Below, in pieces: positions 11,732-23,953 of a stretch of DNA of 64,000 nt; position 1 is the first letter of the stretch, and each line of letters opens with the position of its first letter. The translations under genes were made by a program, and so were the position numbers. Source of the DNA: Acarospora socialis (lineage: Eukaryota; Ascomycota; Lecanoromycetes; Acarosporales; Acarosporaceae); assembly GCA_025617375.2 (NCBI GenBank), contig JAMYGW020000001.1:1488001-1552000 (forward strand), read 5' to 3'. The notes beneath the pieces were generated by a model. It ran no database searches, was not told where the DNA came from, and saw only the letters and a list, made by a program, of their open reading frames with translations.

Positions 11732-13765
11732 ATGCGTGTCTTGTCCTTCACTCTTTTAGCCCTCATCGGCAGTGCCGTTGCCTCCCCCGCGTCGACTCAT
11801 GTCCTTCACGAGAAACGTGATCACCTTCCTTCGGGGTGGTGGAGACATCACAAGCTCCAAGGCCACCACAAAATCCCCATCCGCATAGGGCTCACTCAGT
11901 CCAATTTGGACAAGGCCGATGACTACCTCATGGAAATCTCCCATCCGACGTCGGAAAAATACGGACAGCACTGGACGGCGAAACAAGTCGCCGAAACGTT
12001 TGCCCCCAGTCAGGAAACTGTCGATACTGTGACCGAATGGCTCACCTCGGCTGGCATTGCCCCGGATCGTCTCTCGCGGTCGCAGAGTCTCGGCTGGATC
12101 AACTTTGATGCTAGCGTCGACGAAGCCGAGAGTTTACTCAAAACTGAGTTCCACGTTTATATGCACATGACCGGTGAACCTCATATCGGCTGCAATGGAT
12201 ACAGCGTTCCGGCGCACGTCAAACAACATGTCGACTTCATCACCCCGACCGTCCACTTCGACAAGAGGGTCGGACTCCCACGCGGGGAGGAAGTCGCAAA
12301 GGCCAAGGCGAAGAAGAAGCGTGACGACGCCACCTCGACAGCCGCCGTGGGATCTCCTGTGGAGACCAAGATCGCCGAGAAAATCGGCTCGCCCGTGTCC
12401 GGGTCGCTGCCCAAGCCTGGTGGGAACATCAACATTTATAATGTCTTGGATAGCCTGAGTACCTGCAATACTCGAATCACCCCCAACTGTTTACGCGCAT
12501 TGTATTCCTTCCCGCCGGGTTTCAGCGCCAACCCGAAGAACAGTTTCGGCATTGTCGAGTACACACCGCAGGCTTACCTTCAAGGCGACCTTGACCTCTT
12601 CTTCCGGAACTTCTCTAAGCCACAGGTGGGAAAATCACCTATACTTAATTCTATCGATGGAGGGATTCCACAAACAACCGTCCAGGGCTTCAGATACAAC
12701 GGCGAGTCGGACCTCGATCTGGAGTACGCCATGACACTGGTCTACCCCCAGCAAGTGACTCTCTACCAAGTTGGTGACCTGGTTGAGGGTGCTTCGTTCA
12801 ACAATTTTCTCGACGCCATTGACGGGTCTTATTGCACTTTCGAGGGTGGTGACGACCCAACCCAGGACGCCGTGTATCCCGATCCCTTTGGAGGCTACCA
12901 GGGGCCGGAAAACTGCGGTGGCTTCGCTGCCACCAATGTGATCAGTACTTCATACGGGTATAACGAAGTACGTCGACCTCCCCTCCCCCATTTCTGTCAC
13001 ACGAATACTAACAATCTTTAACAGGCCGACTTGACCCCGACCTACGAAATACGCCAATGCCAGGAATACATGAAACTCGGCCTGCAAGGCGTCACGGTCC
13101 TCTACTCGTCCGGCGACTACGGCGTGGGCGGCAACGGCGGCCGCTGCATCGACCCGGTCACCAAAGAATACAACAACGGCACCTCCGGCATCTTCAACCC
13201 GTCCTTCCCGAGCGGCTGTCCCTACGTCACCTCCGTCGGCGCCACGCAGATCGCGCCCGGCGCCTCCGTCACCTCGCCCGAGAAGGCGTGCGAAACCGTC
13301 ATCTTCTCCGGCGGCGGCTTCTCCAACGTCTTCCCCCTCCCGGACTACCAGGCCTCGGCGGTGCGGACCTTCTTCCGCGACCACCCGCCCCCCTACGGCG
13401 CCGACCGCTTCAACAACTCTCAGAAGACCAAAGGTATCCCCGACGTCGCGGCCAACGGCGCCAATTACGTCGTCGCCGTCGACGGCAAGTTCTCCCTCAT
13501 CTACGGCACCTCGGCCTCCGCGCCCACCTTCGGCTCCATCGTCACCCTCATCAACGAGGCCCGGCTCGGGATGGGCAAGGGGCCCGTCGGATTCATCAAT
13601 CCCACCCTCTACTCGCATCCCGATGTCCTGAACGACATCACGACCGGTGGCAATCGGGGCTGTGGCACGCCGGGCTTTCAAGCCACGAAGGGCTGGGATC
13701 CCGTCACGGGGCTGGGGACGCCGAATTTCCCGAAGATGATGAGGCTGTTTATGAGTCTGCCTTGA
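11732..13765 (+). CDS. Secreted sedolisin-family serine-carboxyl peptidase (S53, tripeptidyl-peptidase type)
   Basis: Two exons are predicted, 11732-12967 and 13025-13765, joined in phase 0 (658 aa). A signal peptide (MRVLSFTLLALIGSAVAS) is followed by a pro-kumamolisin activation domain (about residues 30-190), a Lys-rich linker around residue 195 that could be the maturation site, and the S53 catalytic domain. The Ser-Glu-Asp catalytic set is visible: Glu325 and Asp329 in GESDLDLEYA, and Ser575 in YGTSASAPT. The calcium site is supplied by DITTGG and GWDPVTGLGTPNF near the C-terminus. Family members cleave tripeptides from protein N-termini at acid pH outside the cell; acid protein digestion is the inferred role. 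The catalytic exon is strongly C-rich at third positions, which opens long shadow frames in the other reading frames. Confidence 0.93.
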
Positions 13766-14678
13766 TACCTAGCGAGGTCGGTTGTTGTGGCTGTCGTTTT
13801 CGCATGAAGGAATTACAACTCGAGAGGGGTGGGGAGTGCTTGGTGACAGACACGAGATCGGGAGGTCGGCGGTTGACGATGACAGACAGTGCACGGTCTC
13901 CGAAAGAGACGGGGAAAAAGCGGGTCATGATTCTGTATATACCCCCATTAATATAGAAAAGCCTTTTTGACTCGATCGCATCGTGCAGTGCCTTTCATTT
14001 CATTTACACTTTCGTGGGGTCGGAAGGTCCTCTTGAGCTGCCGACGTGATGGGACGCTACGAATGACTGCCACGCGTTTCGGCGACAGATTGGACTATGA
14101 GTCTCTGCGTTGAGACGGTGACGGAGCTGAGCGCGAGGGTGCATGGGCGTTTACTGTTACTCTCCCTCTCCTTCCCTCTCCTCTCTACCCCTCTCCCTCC
14201 CTCCACCGTTCCCAATCTACGAACCACACCCTCGGCCATCCTTGCAGACATCACAAGTAGGACAGACAGCGCCGTGGGTAAGGTAGGTACCTTAGGCAGG
14301 TCGGTAGCGCGGTGTGGGAACATGAACGGAAAGTTGCCATGTCGGAAAAGTAGGCTTGGAGTTGGGAAAGCGGGGAGGTTAGATGTTTCTTTCTTGGTGA
14401 AGGGCTGCTGGAAGGAGAGGGGTATGGACTCATAGGGCGGGGGCGAGCATTGTTTATCGTTTCTTTGCACCGAGGGTTTCCGGGCCGAGAAGGAGTTGTG
14501 GACATGGGTTTTTGACGCGAGCGAGAGGGGGTCTGGTAGTTGATGATTGACGCTGACAGAGCGATTGACAGCCAGGACGATGGACCCATCGGAAGACGCT
14601 CAGGATATATACCGTACACCAGTATTTTACACTCCGCCCTACCCTTCCCTTCCCTTCCCTTCTCCTCCCCAACCATCA
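13766..14678. other. Convergent 3' spacer between sedolisin and ERG26
   Basis: Both flanking genes end here. No gene could be supported. Features seen are an AT-rich stretch near 13,935-13,965 (possible polyadenylation zone), a GGTAAGGTAGGTACCTTAGGCAGG copy of the dispersed palindrome at 14,277-14,300, and a CCCTT-rich pyrimidine tract at about 14,640-14,700 that runs into the end of ERG26. Confidence 0.6.
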
Positions 14679-15906
14679 TCACTGCCCCTTCTTCTCCCTC
14701 TTCGCCTCCTCCTCCGCCTCAAACCACCTCACCGCCCTCCTCACCCCCTCCTCCAACCCCACAATCGGCTCGTACCCCAACCTCCGCCGCGCCTTCTCCA
14801 CACTATAATACCGCGTCATGCAACTATACCGCACATGCTTCCGCGTCAGATTCGGCGTCCGGCCGACGGCCCAAAACACCCACTCCAGCACCGTCGCCAG
14901 CACCAGCCCGACATCCTTCTGGATGACCCACACGTCCTTCGGCTCCGTCGCGTCCCCCGCACACTTCCACACCAGACGCGGGAAATCCCAGAAATACACG
15001 GGCGAGTCGTTGGTGATGAAGAAGGCCTCGCCGTCGACGCGCTCCGTGTCCAGCGGCCGCGTCGCCAGCGTGTGCGTCGACAGCAGCGCCAGCGTGGCCA
15101 GGATGTGCGCGTGCGCCACGTTGCCCACGTACGTGAAGTCGAACAGGTTGTCGTTGCTGCCGAGCTGGAAGCGCGTCTGCCGCTTCGCGTACGCGTCCAG
15201 CATCTTGGGGATCGTCAGCGCGTCGCCTTCGCCGATGATGCCCGCCGGCCGCAGCGACGCCGTCAGCATCGAGTTCTGCGCCGACCGGTTGGCCGCCAGG
15301 ACGAGGGCTTCGGCGTCGGCCTGTGCGCGCGGACGAAGAAGGAGAGGTTAGTTGCCGTGTGTGGAACGGCGTGCGAGACGCAGCGACGTTCTTCAGCCGG
15401 TAGGGGATGGCGGGCTTGTGCAGTGGACGGGACGGAACGGAACGAACCTTCGTCTCCCCGTAATACTCCCTCTGCGCCTTCCCCCGCACGCACGCCCACC
15501 GCTCGTCCGCATTCACCAGATCGCTGACCGTGTCGTGCACCACGCTCGCGCTGCTCGTGTACACGAACGCCTTGACGCCGGGCAACTCCTCGGCGCACGA
15601 GACCAGGTTCCGCGTCCCCTCGAGGTTCACCTTCCGCAGCAGCTCGTTGTTGGCTACCGTCGGCGGCAGCGCCGCCGTGTGGATGATGACGGTCGGTTGC
15701 ACTTCTTGGAAGACGGCTCGCACGGCGGGGAGAGAGGTGATGTCGGCGGAGTGGTAGTGCGCCCCGTCGTGCCGGTTGCGCGTCGTGGTGAGGTCTAGGA
15801 CGGAGATCTGCGCGTCGTATTTCAGGAGTTGGGAGACGATGTGGTGGCCGAGGAAGCCGCAGCCTCCGACTACGAGGACGTTGCCGAGGGGTAGCTTGGA
15901 GGTCAT
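14679..15906 (-). CDS. ERG26: Sterol-4-alpha-carboxylate 3-dehydrogenase (C-3 sterol dehydrogenase)
   Basis: Two exons are predicted on the minus strand, 15906-15448 and 15320-14679, joined in phase 0 (366 aa). The protein is a short-chain dehydrogenase of the 3-beta-HSD group: a Rossmann nucleotide site GGCGFLG (residues 14-20), the catalytic pair Tyr149/Lys153 in YYGETK, and the downstream family signatures LRPAGIIGEGD, FDFTYVGNVAHAH and DGEAFFITNDSPVYFWDF. A hydrophobic stretch near VLATVLEWVFWAVG would hold it on the ER membrane. Known Erg26 oxidises and decarboxylates 4-carboxysterols during C-4 demethylation in ergosterol synthesis, together with Erg25 and Erg27. The 127-base intron is the longest of this group, and its GTTCGT donor, placed immediately after the Lys153 codon, is weak. 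Confidence 0.9.
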
Positions 15907-16359
15907 TGCTGTTGTGGTGGGGTTTGTTCTGACGGTTCTCTGAGATCTTGCTGAGTTCTGATAATTAATTTGTCGATGGTCGTAGGGAATCGGTAAAACT
16001 TGTTTCCGTTAGCTCATGCTTCGCTTCACGATCATTCAGGGTCGAAATCAGGTTTATTTACGGAGTAAGTACAGCTGCTAAACATCCGTGATGCTAACTA
16101 GATCCGTTTTCTCTATTCGCAAGGGGAACTCCATCCGTCACGTTTTGCTATGCTAATCGTTATCAGTCGTGACATGAAAACTATGTCATGTCCTATCCGC
16201 GCAAAGGCTAATGGTGAAAGGGGTATCCCATCTCGTCTAAGCGCCACCAAACGCCATTAAGACAAGAGCAAAGGCAGGTCCTTCGGCAGTCATGCTCTGT
16301 AACACCATACAATCTTCGGCTGAGCCACACCATAGATGGAATACAAGATGCGCCGTCCC
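15907..16359. other. Spacer: ERG26 promoter and UBE2Z-like 3' end
   Basis: About 450 bases between two minus-strand genes. This is the upstream region of ERG26. I see no gene and no clear regulatory motif. Confidence 0.6.
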
Positions 16360-18084
16360 TTACTCCGTGCTCCTTTGGACAGCCCTTCGCAAGCGCCGGT
16401 TGTACATCTTCTTGTCGTCAGCAGAACCCCAGAAGAGCTTTGCCGCTTCTGGATTGACCATTGCACGTGGGTCGTAGGGTGGAGACTCGTCTTCGAGCGC
16501 TTCGATCATCGCCTGAATGTGAGATTTGATGTCGCCCTGATGACGTGGAAAGTAACAGAATACGCCATCCTTGGATACACGGTGATGAAATATTGGTGTT
16601 TCGAACGTGACTCTCGGTTGCTCGTCGGGGAAACGTGGACTGACACACATGATGATCTTAAACATCCCTCCATCAAGTTGGGTCATTGGCCGCCCGAAAT
16701 AAGTAATCTGCCAGACGAACGGGTTTTTGTCTACAAAGTCAATGTCGAGGGTGACACTGTCGTTTTTCTTGTAGCTTTCGATGATCTGCTCAAACTGTCG
16801 TTGAAGGTTTGCCGCGATGCCTGATTCTTTCCGTTGCAGGGCAATCCCCTCCTGAGCCCACCGCTCCGTCTCGCTATCTAAGGTCTCCCGGATGAGATCC
16901 AGTCTGCGTCGCAGCTCCGGGTAGTTGAATTTGCCGTCCATACTATTCCCATCCCCTTCAAATGGCATCTTCTTAAACGGCTCGCCCTCTTTAACCTTCT
17001 TCTCGGCTTCGGTCATGGCAGCGACGTATGAGTCGTAGTACCACAAAAAGCGGCGCTTGCACAAGTCCGTAAATGGGTCGAAGATTGCGTACTGCTGATC
17101 GAGCTGCTCATCTGCGTCCATCTGATGATCGAAAGCGTTAGGTGGCTCCACAGTACCGTCAGCATGGATGCCAAGCCAGTCTTCGAGGCGTTGAACCACA
17201 GCAATCCGAAGTGTTTCATGGCGGATCTGGGTGGTCCATAAGCCAACTTTGTATCGAAACCACAAAAGTTCATTGGCTCACCTTTGCAACGTAGTCAGCG
17301 ATATTCTTCTTGTCCTCCGAGGACTTAGCATCTTCAAAGCCAGGCTCATTCTCGTAAGGGTTCGACGACATGAGACTCTGAATGGAGATCAGGATAGATT
17401 CGAGGCCTTGAGCAGACGACCATTCTTCTCCTGGTTCTCCCCTCCAGGTCCTACATACGGGGTCAGATTTGACGTCACTAGAATAACAGCTCAGTCGTCG
17501 TCTTACCCCAGGATTGATCTGTAGGTATAACAGTTAGCCCTACTCTGATACACACACAAGCGTCTCAGGGATATCTCACAAGCAGACTTTGCCTTGGGCA
17601 TAGATGTTCGGATTGAAGCGGCATCTCCCTCCGTTCGTTGTCGTTGCCGTCACTGACGGAGCTTTGCCCGGGTATTCTAATCTTCGTCAGGTCGCCGTCA
17701 ATATGCGGCTGTAAACAAGAATGCACCTTTGGGAAACTTGACTGAGAACTGGGAAAGATCCTATCAGTATCGCTGACCTTCAGGATCGAAGACCACTTAC
17801 CTCAAAGAAGCCAAACTCATACGGCGTATCGGGAGGACCAATAATCAAAGCCTTGACATTTCGAACGTCCACATCCTTGCACGCGACTGCGAGGGCTATC
17901 CGTCGACGAGCATGTTAACGTACAAGAAGAAAGACGGTAGAGCTAGTCCACCCTTACAGAGGTTTGAGTCTCTTTGGATCTGGCCTATTTCCTAAAAGCA
18001 AAGGGCTTAGCCTAAGGGTAGCGCAGGGTAATCCAGCTATTCAGGCCATACCCGTGTGATACGAATAAGAGCCTGGTTCGACAT
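16360..18084 (-). CDS. UBE2Z-type ubiquitin-conjugating enzyme with a second, C-terminal UBC-like domain
   Basis: Eight exons are predicted on the minus strand: 18084-18052, 17991-17958, 17895-17801, 17748-17727, 17676-17580, 17518-17507, 17450-17282 and 17226-16360, all in phase, giving 442 aa. The first UBC domain (residues 1 to about 145) contains FNPNIYAQGKVCLSILG with catalytic Cys93, then TWRGEPGEEWSSAQ and SLMSSNPYENEPGFE. The segment after it (IRHETLRIAVVQRLEDWL, YYDSYVAAM, GKFNYPELRRRLDLIRE) matches the C-terminal part of animal UBE2Z. Unlike UBE2Z, the protein continues into another UBC-like fold (about residues 290-420), with FHHRVSKDGVFC where E2s have HPNxxxxGxxC; Cys378 keeps the catalytic position but HPN is HHR. 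Known UBE2Z accepts ubiquitin or FAT10 from UBA6; whether that holds in fungi is unknown to me. Exon 6 is only 12 bases. Confidence 0.85.
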
Positions 18085-20019
18085 CGCTAGCCCTGGCTGA
18101 TTGCGTCGTGAGCAAGCCGTCAAGGGAACAGATAGTTGCGCTTGACGTTCATCTCAGATGAGCAGCCCAGAGCCTTCAGACAGTGAATGAATGAGCTCGG
18201 GGTTTCAGTCATGAGGCTCTGCAACGCTGAAAGGCAGCCCTCCAGGCAGCCGTCATCAGCTGCACCCGTTCGCCAAGCCAGATAAGCGAGCAGTGGCTCA
18301 AGATACCTAGGTAGAATGTACCTTTTGGGTAGCACCAAGCGGGCCACTGGCGAGGAATCTACTTACAAGGTACTCGCACCCTAGGAATGCGCTTGTTCAG
18401 GTAATAGGATGATTCCCACATAACTAGCTAAGAGGCAGGTGCACAGCCAAAGGGTCTGGGGCTTGCAAGCTCCTTAGGAGGCTGGCTACGGAGTAGAGTG
18501 CTTGTACTCGTGGCTGGCTTGATGTTTGCTAGAGCTCTGTGGGAATCGATAAGGTAATACCCAAGGTATCTAATTTCCGGATCCTCCTATCGTTCCTCTG
18601 GTAGCTATAACCACGCCAGACTTATTATGGGTTCAGGCCAGATCCTGCTTCAGACAAGCCATGAAGAGTGATGCTTCAGCTGGAAACGGACAGTAAGTAC
18701 TAAGTGGAGATTAATATCAAACAGCTTTATATTGAATCAACGCCTAGTTATTGGTTGGTCATCGTTCAGTCGTTCAGGAGTGACTAAGCAGATCCGGGGA
18801 TAGTATAGGGGCATAATTTCATAGGTTGCCCTCGCACAACTAAAAATATCCACACCAAGTGTCAAATATGCCTAGGTAGTGCTTGTATGTGATCTAAGAA
18901 ATACAAGTACGATGATATGACCTGTGTTTTGGTAGAGTAGTAGCAGAAAATAGAGTGTTCGAGTCATCCCTTAGAGCTGAACGAGTGTTGGCTTCAATTT
19001 CCCTGGCTCTACCTTAGGGACCAATATAGGCAGTACCTTGGCATCAGTTGCGGCTCCGGCCCCTAAGCAATAGTGGCTCTAGGGTAGTTAGCGCCTGTCC
19101 CCACAGTGTAAGGGAGACAGCAAGTACAGTACAGTATGAGGTGACTTTACTTTTACATTCCTCTAGGGCGTTGTCCGTGTCTGTACACAGCTAGGTAACT
19201 CTACCGCACTCATACCCATACCCATACCCATACCCATATCCCATAACAACCCAACCAGTGTCAAGTACACCGTTCACTCTTTAGCCAGCAGTACTATCAT
19301 CCGAGCAGGTTATACCCACCTGGAGTTTCAATCGCGTTCAACGTATACACACTGGACGCTGTGCAGTGCGCATTGCTTCGCCTCCCTTGTCCCTCCTCGG
19401 CTGTCAATCCATTCGACATCCATTCAAAGCCAGGGTCCCTAAAGCGGTGTTGACTTGCCAGTGTCCGACCAGATTACGCTCTTTACTGTATCAGTATTAT
19501 CCTTCGAAGCATAACCGTTTTCTGAGTCTTCGCTCCGGCGTTCCAAATTCTGCGACGAGTGCGACATCCAGCAATTCACTGCCTAGCGAGACCTACAAAG
19601 GACGGACTGACATATCACAAATCAAAGTGCTAGGTGCTTGGAGATCGGAAGGACTGGGTTCTGCAGGTGTACCGGCGCATACTTGGCATGCTATAACAAG
19701 CATATGCCGTTCGCGTATGGTCACTGGCAGACGCTGAGCGCCCGTAGCCATCGAGAATCGAACCCCGTTTCGTGCGAACGACACCAAAGGGGTGCACAAC
19801 TCTGATACCGCAGCCCAGTGTCCATAACCTCAACCACTTCATCGCTGCGCCGTCCTGTACCACCTGCAGCACTGATCTTCCTCACGTTGGATAGAAGCAT
19901 CTCTACGCATCGCCCTTTGGGTTATCGATCGAGCTCATTACGGTGTCATCGCCTGCGGGTTTCGCGTTGAGTTTGAGCGTCAACGGGCAAGCTGAATCAC
20001 AGACCTGAACCGTTTCCAC
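18085..20019. other. Divergent intergenic region between the UBE2Z-like and LIM-RhoGAP genes
   Basis: This 1.9-kb region should contain both promoters. No gene could be supported. It holds two CCTAGGTAG palindrome copies (18,303-18,314 and 18,871-18,880), a CATACC microsatellite at 19,208-19,246 and, near 19,751-19,767 on the minus strand, a B-box-like sequence that I did not accept as a tRNA gene. Confidence 0.6.
19208..19246. repeat. CATACC hexamer microsatellite
   Basis: About five near-perfect CATACC units, the last altered to CATATCC, lie in the divergent promoter region. This is a simple repeat in non-coding sequence, about 780 bases upstream of the RhoGAP start. Confidence 0.8.
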
Positions 20020-23000
20020 ATGAGTCCTCAATCGGAAGGCCGGGCTTCGACGGATGGGCGCAGCGGTGGCGGTGTTATCAGGCCTGGTGAAGTGGACCAA
20101 CGCGACGTCTATGGTACCAACAACACATGGATTCCTGGACAAAGCAACGGCTATGATGCGGAGGATGGCCATCTGTCAAGGCCCAAGTTCACAGGACCGG
20201 CCGCAGGAGAAGGGAACGATAGTGCACTTTCCTCACCTGGAAGTGGTCGCACGAGCAGAGACAAGGACCATGGGAGGAATGGACCGATCGCAGATCGAAC
20301 TCGGAGCACTGGTGGGAAGTCATCAAGTGGCACACTGAGGCTGTGCAGGAAATGCGATGAGCCTCTGACCGGGCAGTTTGTTCGAGCACTTGGGGGGACG
20401 TTTCATTTGGACTGCTTCAAATGCCGTGTAAGTGACACGTAGCCTATCGAAGAGCTTGAAGCTGACAGGCTGTGCTCAAGGACTGCGGACAAATCGTAGC
20501 CTCAAAATTCTTCCCCGTCGATGATGAGGATGGCGAGGGCCAGTACCCGCTGTGCGAGACTGACTACTTCCGGCGTCTCGATCTTCTCTGTTTCGAGTGT
20601 GGTGGCGCACTACGAGGCTCTTACATTACGGCGCTTGAGCGCAAGTACCATATCGAGCACTTCACCTGTTCCGTGTGCCCGACCGTTTTTGGAGCTCAGG
20701 ATAGCTACTACGAACACGAAGGAAAGGTGTACTGCCACTATCACTATTCGACACAGTTCGCTCAGCGATGCAACGGCTGCCAAACCGCCATATTGAAGCA
20801 ATTCGTTGAGATTTTCCGGAACGGACAGAACCAACACTGGCACCCGGAGTGCTACATGATACATAAGTTTTGGAACGTACGCCTTGCGTCATCTGGCGCC
20901 TACGGGCCTGAGCGAGAAAAGTTCGACACCGATGCGACAAATGAGGAACGTGCTATGGTCCGGGATGAGGAAGAGAAAATGGAAGAAAAGGTATACAACA
21001 TCTGGAGTGTACTGTCCACGTTCGAGGAATCATCTGCGGCGTGCATATCGGACATGTTACTTCACGTCAGCAACGGAGCCTACATCGATGGAGTTCTCGT
21101 GGCGAAGAAGTTTATCTGGCATGTGGACATCTTGTTTAGCGCGACGGATAGACTGCATCATCTTATGATGGCAGAGGGGATGAAAGGTAACTGCTCGACT
21201 CCTGTCAATCTTTTACCTGTCCATGCTAACGCCAGCTTTAGAGCTTTCCTACGGAAGAGAAGCCAAGCTACTGTGCAAGAAGATTGTTGCCTTCTTCTCT
21301 CTGCTCTCTAAAACGCAAGAGACAGGGGTCAGAAAATTGGGCGTCACCCAAGAGCTGCTATCTCTCGTCACCGGCCTTGCCCACTATTTGAAGCTTCTGA
21401 TCAGGATTGGCTTACAAGGTGCGCTGAAACTTGAACGTGAGAGGGGCAATACACGAGGCCTTCACGAATTCTTAGAGGAGTTGCGTGACCTGGAGTCCGT
21501 CAAAGACGCCGAAAAGTCAATGCTGTCAACACTCGGGGTGTCGGGGCTTGCAGACCAGCGATCAGATCTCTGTTTCACGTGTGAAAAGCCCATCGATGAC
21601 GAATGTATCCAAATGGCCGAGAGGCGCTGGCACTGGAGCTGCATTGCGTGCGCGACATGTGGACGAGAGTTAAGACAAGATGTCGAGGATATTAGGTGGC
21701 GCGAGCGGGATCGAATCACCTTGTGCAAGGGCTGTGTCGAAAGGGAGCAGTCCTTCGACGTTGAGGCAGGCTTTGAGCCTGTCACGAGGCTCCAACAATA
21801 CGTTTTCTTGCTGAGAGTGGCTCTCGCAAGGCTTTTGTCTGTGTTGCGCTCTGGAGGGACTCTGCCTCATACCTCCGGTAAGCATCTTGTAAGCTTGTTG
21901 CTCATACCAGCTAAAATTCCCTCAGATGACCCTAACCTTTCAACCTATGACTCGAATGAAGGACATCGGGTATCGCCAGCGGGCCAGCTCGAAGCACCTT
22001 TAATGAATGCGAATTCGAGATCGAAGTCCTATGGAGGTTCGTCGGCTGAAGAACCAAATGGTTCTTCGTACGAACAAACGCTTGGAGACATCAAGCGACT
22101 GCGGTCGACGAGAATGGATAAGCAGCTTTCGACGACTATCAAAAAGGCACGTACCTCGAGAATCATTGACGGACCGGAGGGAAGAAGCATAAGGCCGGGA
22201 TCGGCTGGAGCAGATGGCTCAGATCAACGACAGTTCCAAATAGTAGAGGATAGGGATGCCAACGGCGAAGCCATCACCGAGCTCACCTTTGGCAACCAGG
22301 ACGCGTTGACATTGGATGATATACCTAGGATCGTTGCTGCTGAGCAGGCCAAAGAACAACGGCCGAATGCCTACAAGCATGCACGAAATCCTCTATTCGG
22401 ATCTGGGAGCAGGGAGCCGAAGCTTCTGAAAGGTCACCAGCGAGCTATGTCCGGAGGCCACGAACTGGACCAATACATCGCAGGTGAGCCGTCTCCGCAG
22501 CGCGCTAAGAAATACTTCTCGGAGCTGTCCGCGTTGGAATACTTCATCGTCCGCCATCTTGCGGTGATGTCGATGGAGCCCCTCATGGAAGGCCATTTCA
22601 ACTTGGAGGAACTGCTTGGCCTAATTGAGCCGAGGAGCCTAATCGAGTCGAGGAAGCCCACTTTCTGGGGCAAATTTGGCAAAGCATTCAAGAATGACCG
22701 AGCAAGAGGGGGTAAGAAGAAGGGAGTCTTTGGTGTACCCCTGGATATCCTGGTCGAGCGAGCGGGTGTCGAGTCGACTTATGGTGTCGGCCCGGGGGCC
22801 CTGCGCATCCCAGGATTGATTGATGACGCCATCTCCGCAATGCGACAGATGGACATGTCTGTAGAAGGGGTATTCCGCAAAAATGGAAACATCAAGCGAT
22901 TGCGGGAGCTTGCGGACCAGATCGACGCAAAAGATGGCGAGGGCGTTGACTTGACTCGGGAAAACCCTGTCCAAGTCGCCGCACTGCTGAAGAAATTCCT

Positions 23001-23953
23001 GAGAGCACTCCCTGACCCACTATTGACGTTTAAGCTCCACCGTTTGTTCATCACATCCCAAAGTATGTATGTGCAGTGATTTACTGTTAGCTCACAGTGC
23101 TAACAATGAGACAGAATTTGCAGACGAAGACAAGCGACGGCGGGTGCTGCATCTTACTTGCTGTCTGTTGCCGAAAAGCCACCGGGACTCGTTGGAAGTA
23201 CTCTTCTCATTTCTGAACTGGGTAGCGTCCTTCTCCCATATTGACGAGGAGTCTGGAAGCAAGATGGATGCTCACAACCTTGCCACCGTGATCACTCCGA
23301 ATATCCTCTCGCCTAACAACAAGACACCCGGCATGGATGACAGTGCTTTCTTGGCGATCGAGGCAGTACATTCGCTGATCGAGTATAACGAGGCGATGTG
23401 CGAGGTACGTGTGAAACTAAGCATTGTAATTGGTCTAGAACGTTGCTCATCTATTGCAAAGGTACCGGAAGATCTCCAGTCACTCCTCAACGACACCTCC
23501 CTCTTCAACAAAGACGAAGACATCACGACCAAGGAAATCCTAAAGCGCTACGGCGACATCCGCAAGACAACCGGTCCTCAACGCACCGTGGAAAAAGTCG
23601 ACTCCCCTGCCTCCCGCTCAAAAGGAGGCAGCGGCAGCCGAGCCGGCGCACCACGAGCCACCCGCATCGACACCGACGCGCACCAAGCCAGTGCTTGGCA
23701 GAAAGAGAGCTCCGTCAGGCACGTCCAGGAATACAACGGACCCACGTACGCGGTCAACAGCAACCACACCCCTCCGCAGAACCAGTACGAGTTCACAAAC
23801 TCAACCAGCTCTTACCATCAGCGAGCCAGTAGCCTAGACGCCGTCCAGGACGGCAGCCATAACGCGTCTCCGAACCGGCAGAGCTATCGCCACTCCGGCT
23901 GGGGTCGACAGCCGGGCCAACCCGGTCCCATGGGCGTCACTGGCGCGGGATAA
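20020..23953 (+). CDS. LRG1: LIM-domain Rho GTPase-activating protein (Lrg1-like)
   Basis: Six exons are predicted: 20020-20427, 20481-21186, 21242-21877, 21926-23062, 23115-23404 and 23462-23953 (1222 aa). After a disordered N-terminus come LIM zinc fingers starting at about residues 108 (LCRKCDEPL, HLDCFKC), 172 (CFECGGAL) and 233 (CNGCQ, HWHPEC), and a further one at about 481 (CFTCEKP, HWSCIACATC). The RhoGAP domain spans about 850-1065 and contains EGVFRKNGN with the arginine finger Arg901, KKFLRALPDPLL, and LATVITPNIL. Yeast Lrg1 stimulates GTP hydrolysis by Rho1, controlling glucan synthesis, cell-wall integrity and polarity; the same role at hyphal tips is inferred. Intron 1 cuts the first LIM finger. 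Intron 5 (57 nt) has no stop in frame, so its retention would only add 19 residues. Confidence 0.92.

Noticed and set aside
12950-13956. Long open frames on both strands over the catalytic exon of the sedolisin gene (243 codons minus, 299 codons plus)
   Set aside because: They are shadows created by the strong C/G bias at third positions of the protease exon; their translations are runs of Arg, Gly, Ala and Val with no domain.
14547-15527. A 326-codon plus-strand frame antisense to ERG26
   Set aside because: Arg/Pro/His-rich translation typical of the reverse of a GC-rich coding exon. ERG26 on the other strand explains the sequence.
6104-15906. A secondary-metabolite cluster formed by the P450, membrane protein, sedolisin and the dehydrogenase
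   Set aside because: There is no backbone synthase, transporter or cluster regulator, and the dehydrogenase is the ergosterol enzyme Erg26. Proximity looks coincidental.
19720-19830. Possible tRNA gene on the minus strand (GGGTTCGATTCTCG B-box-like sequence at 19,751-19,767 with a TGGTTGAGG A-box-like sequence upstream)
   Set aside because: The T-stem pairs poorly, no acceptor stem closes, and the A-box has changes at key positions. It is at best a decayed tRNA; a covariance-model scan would settle it.
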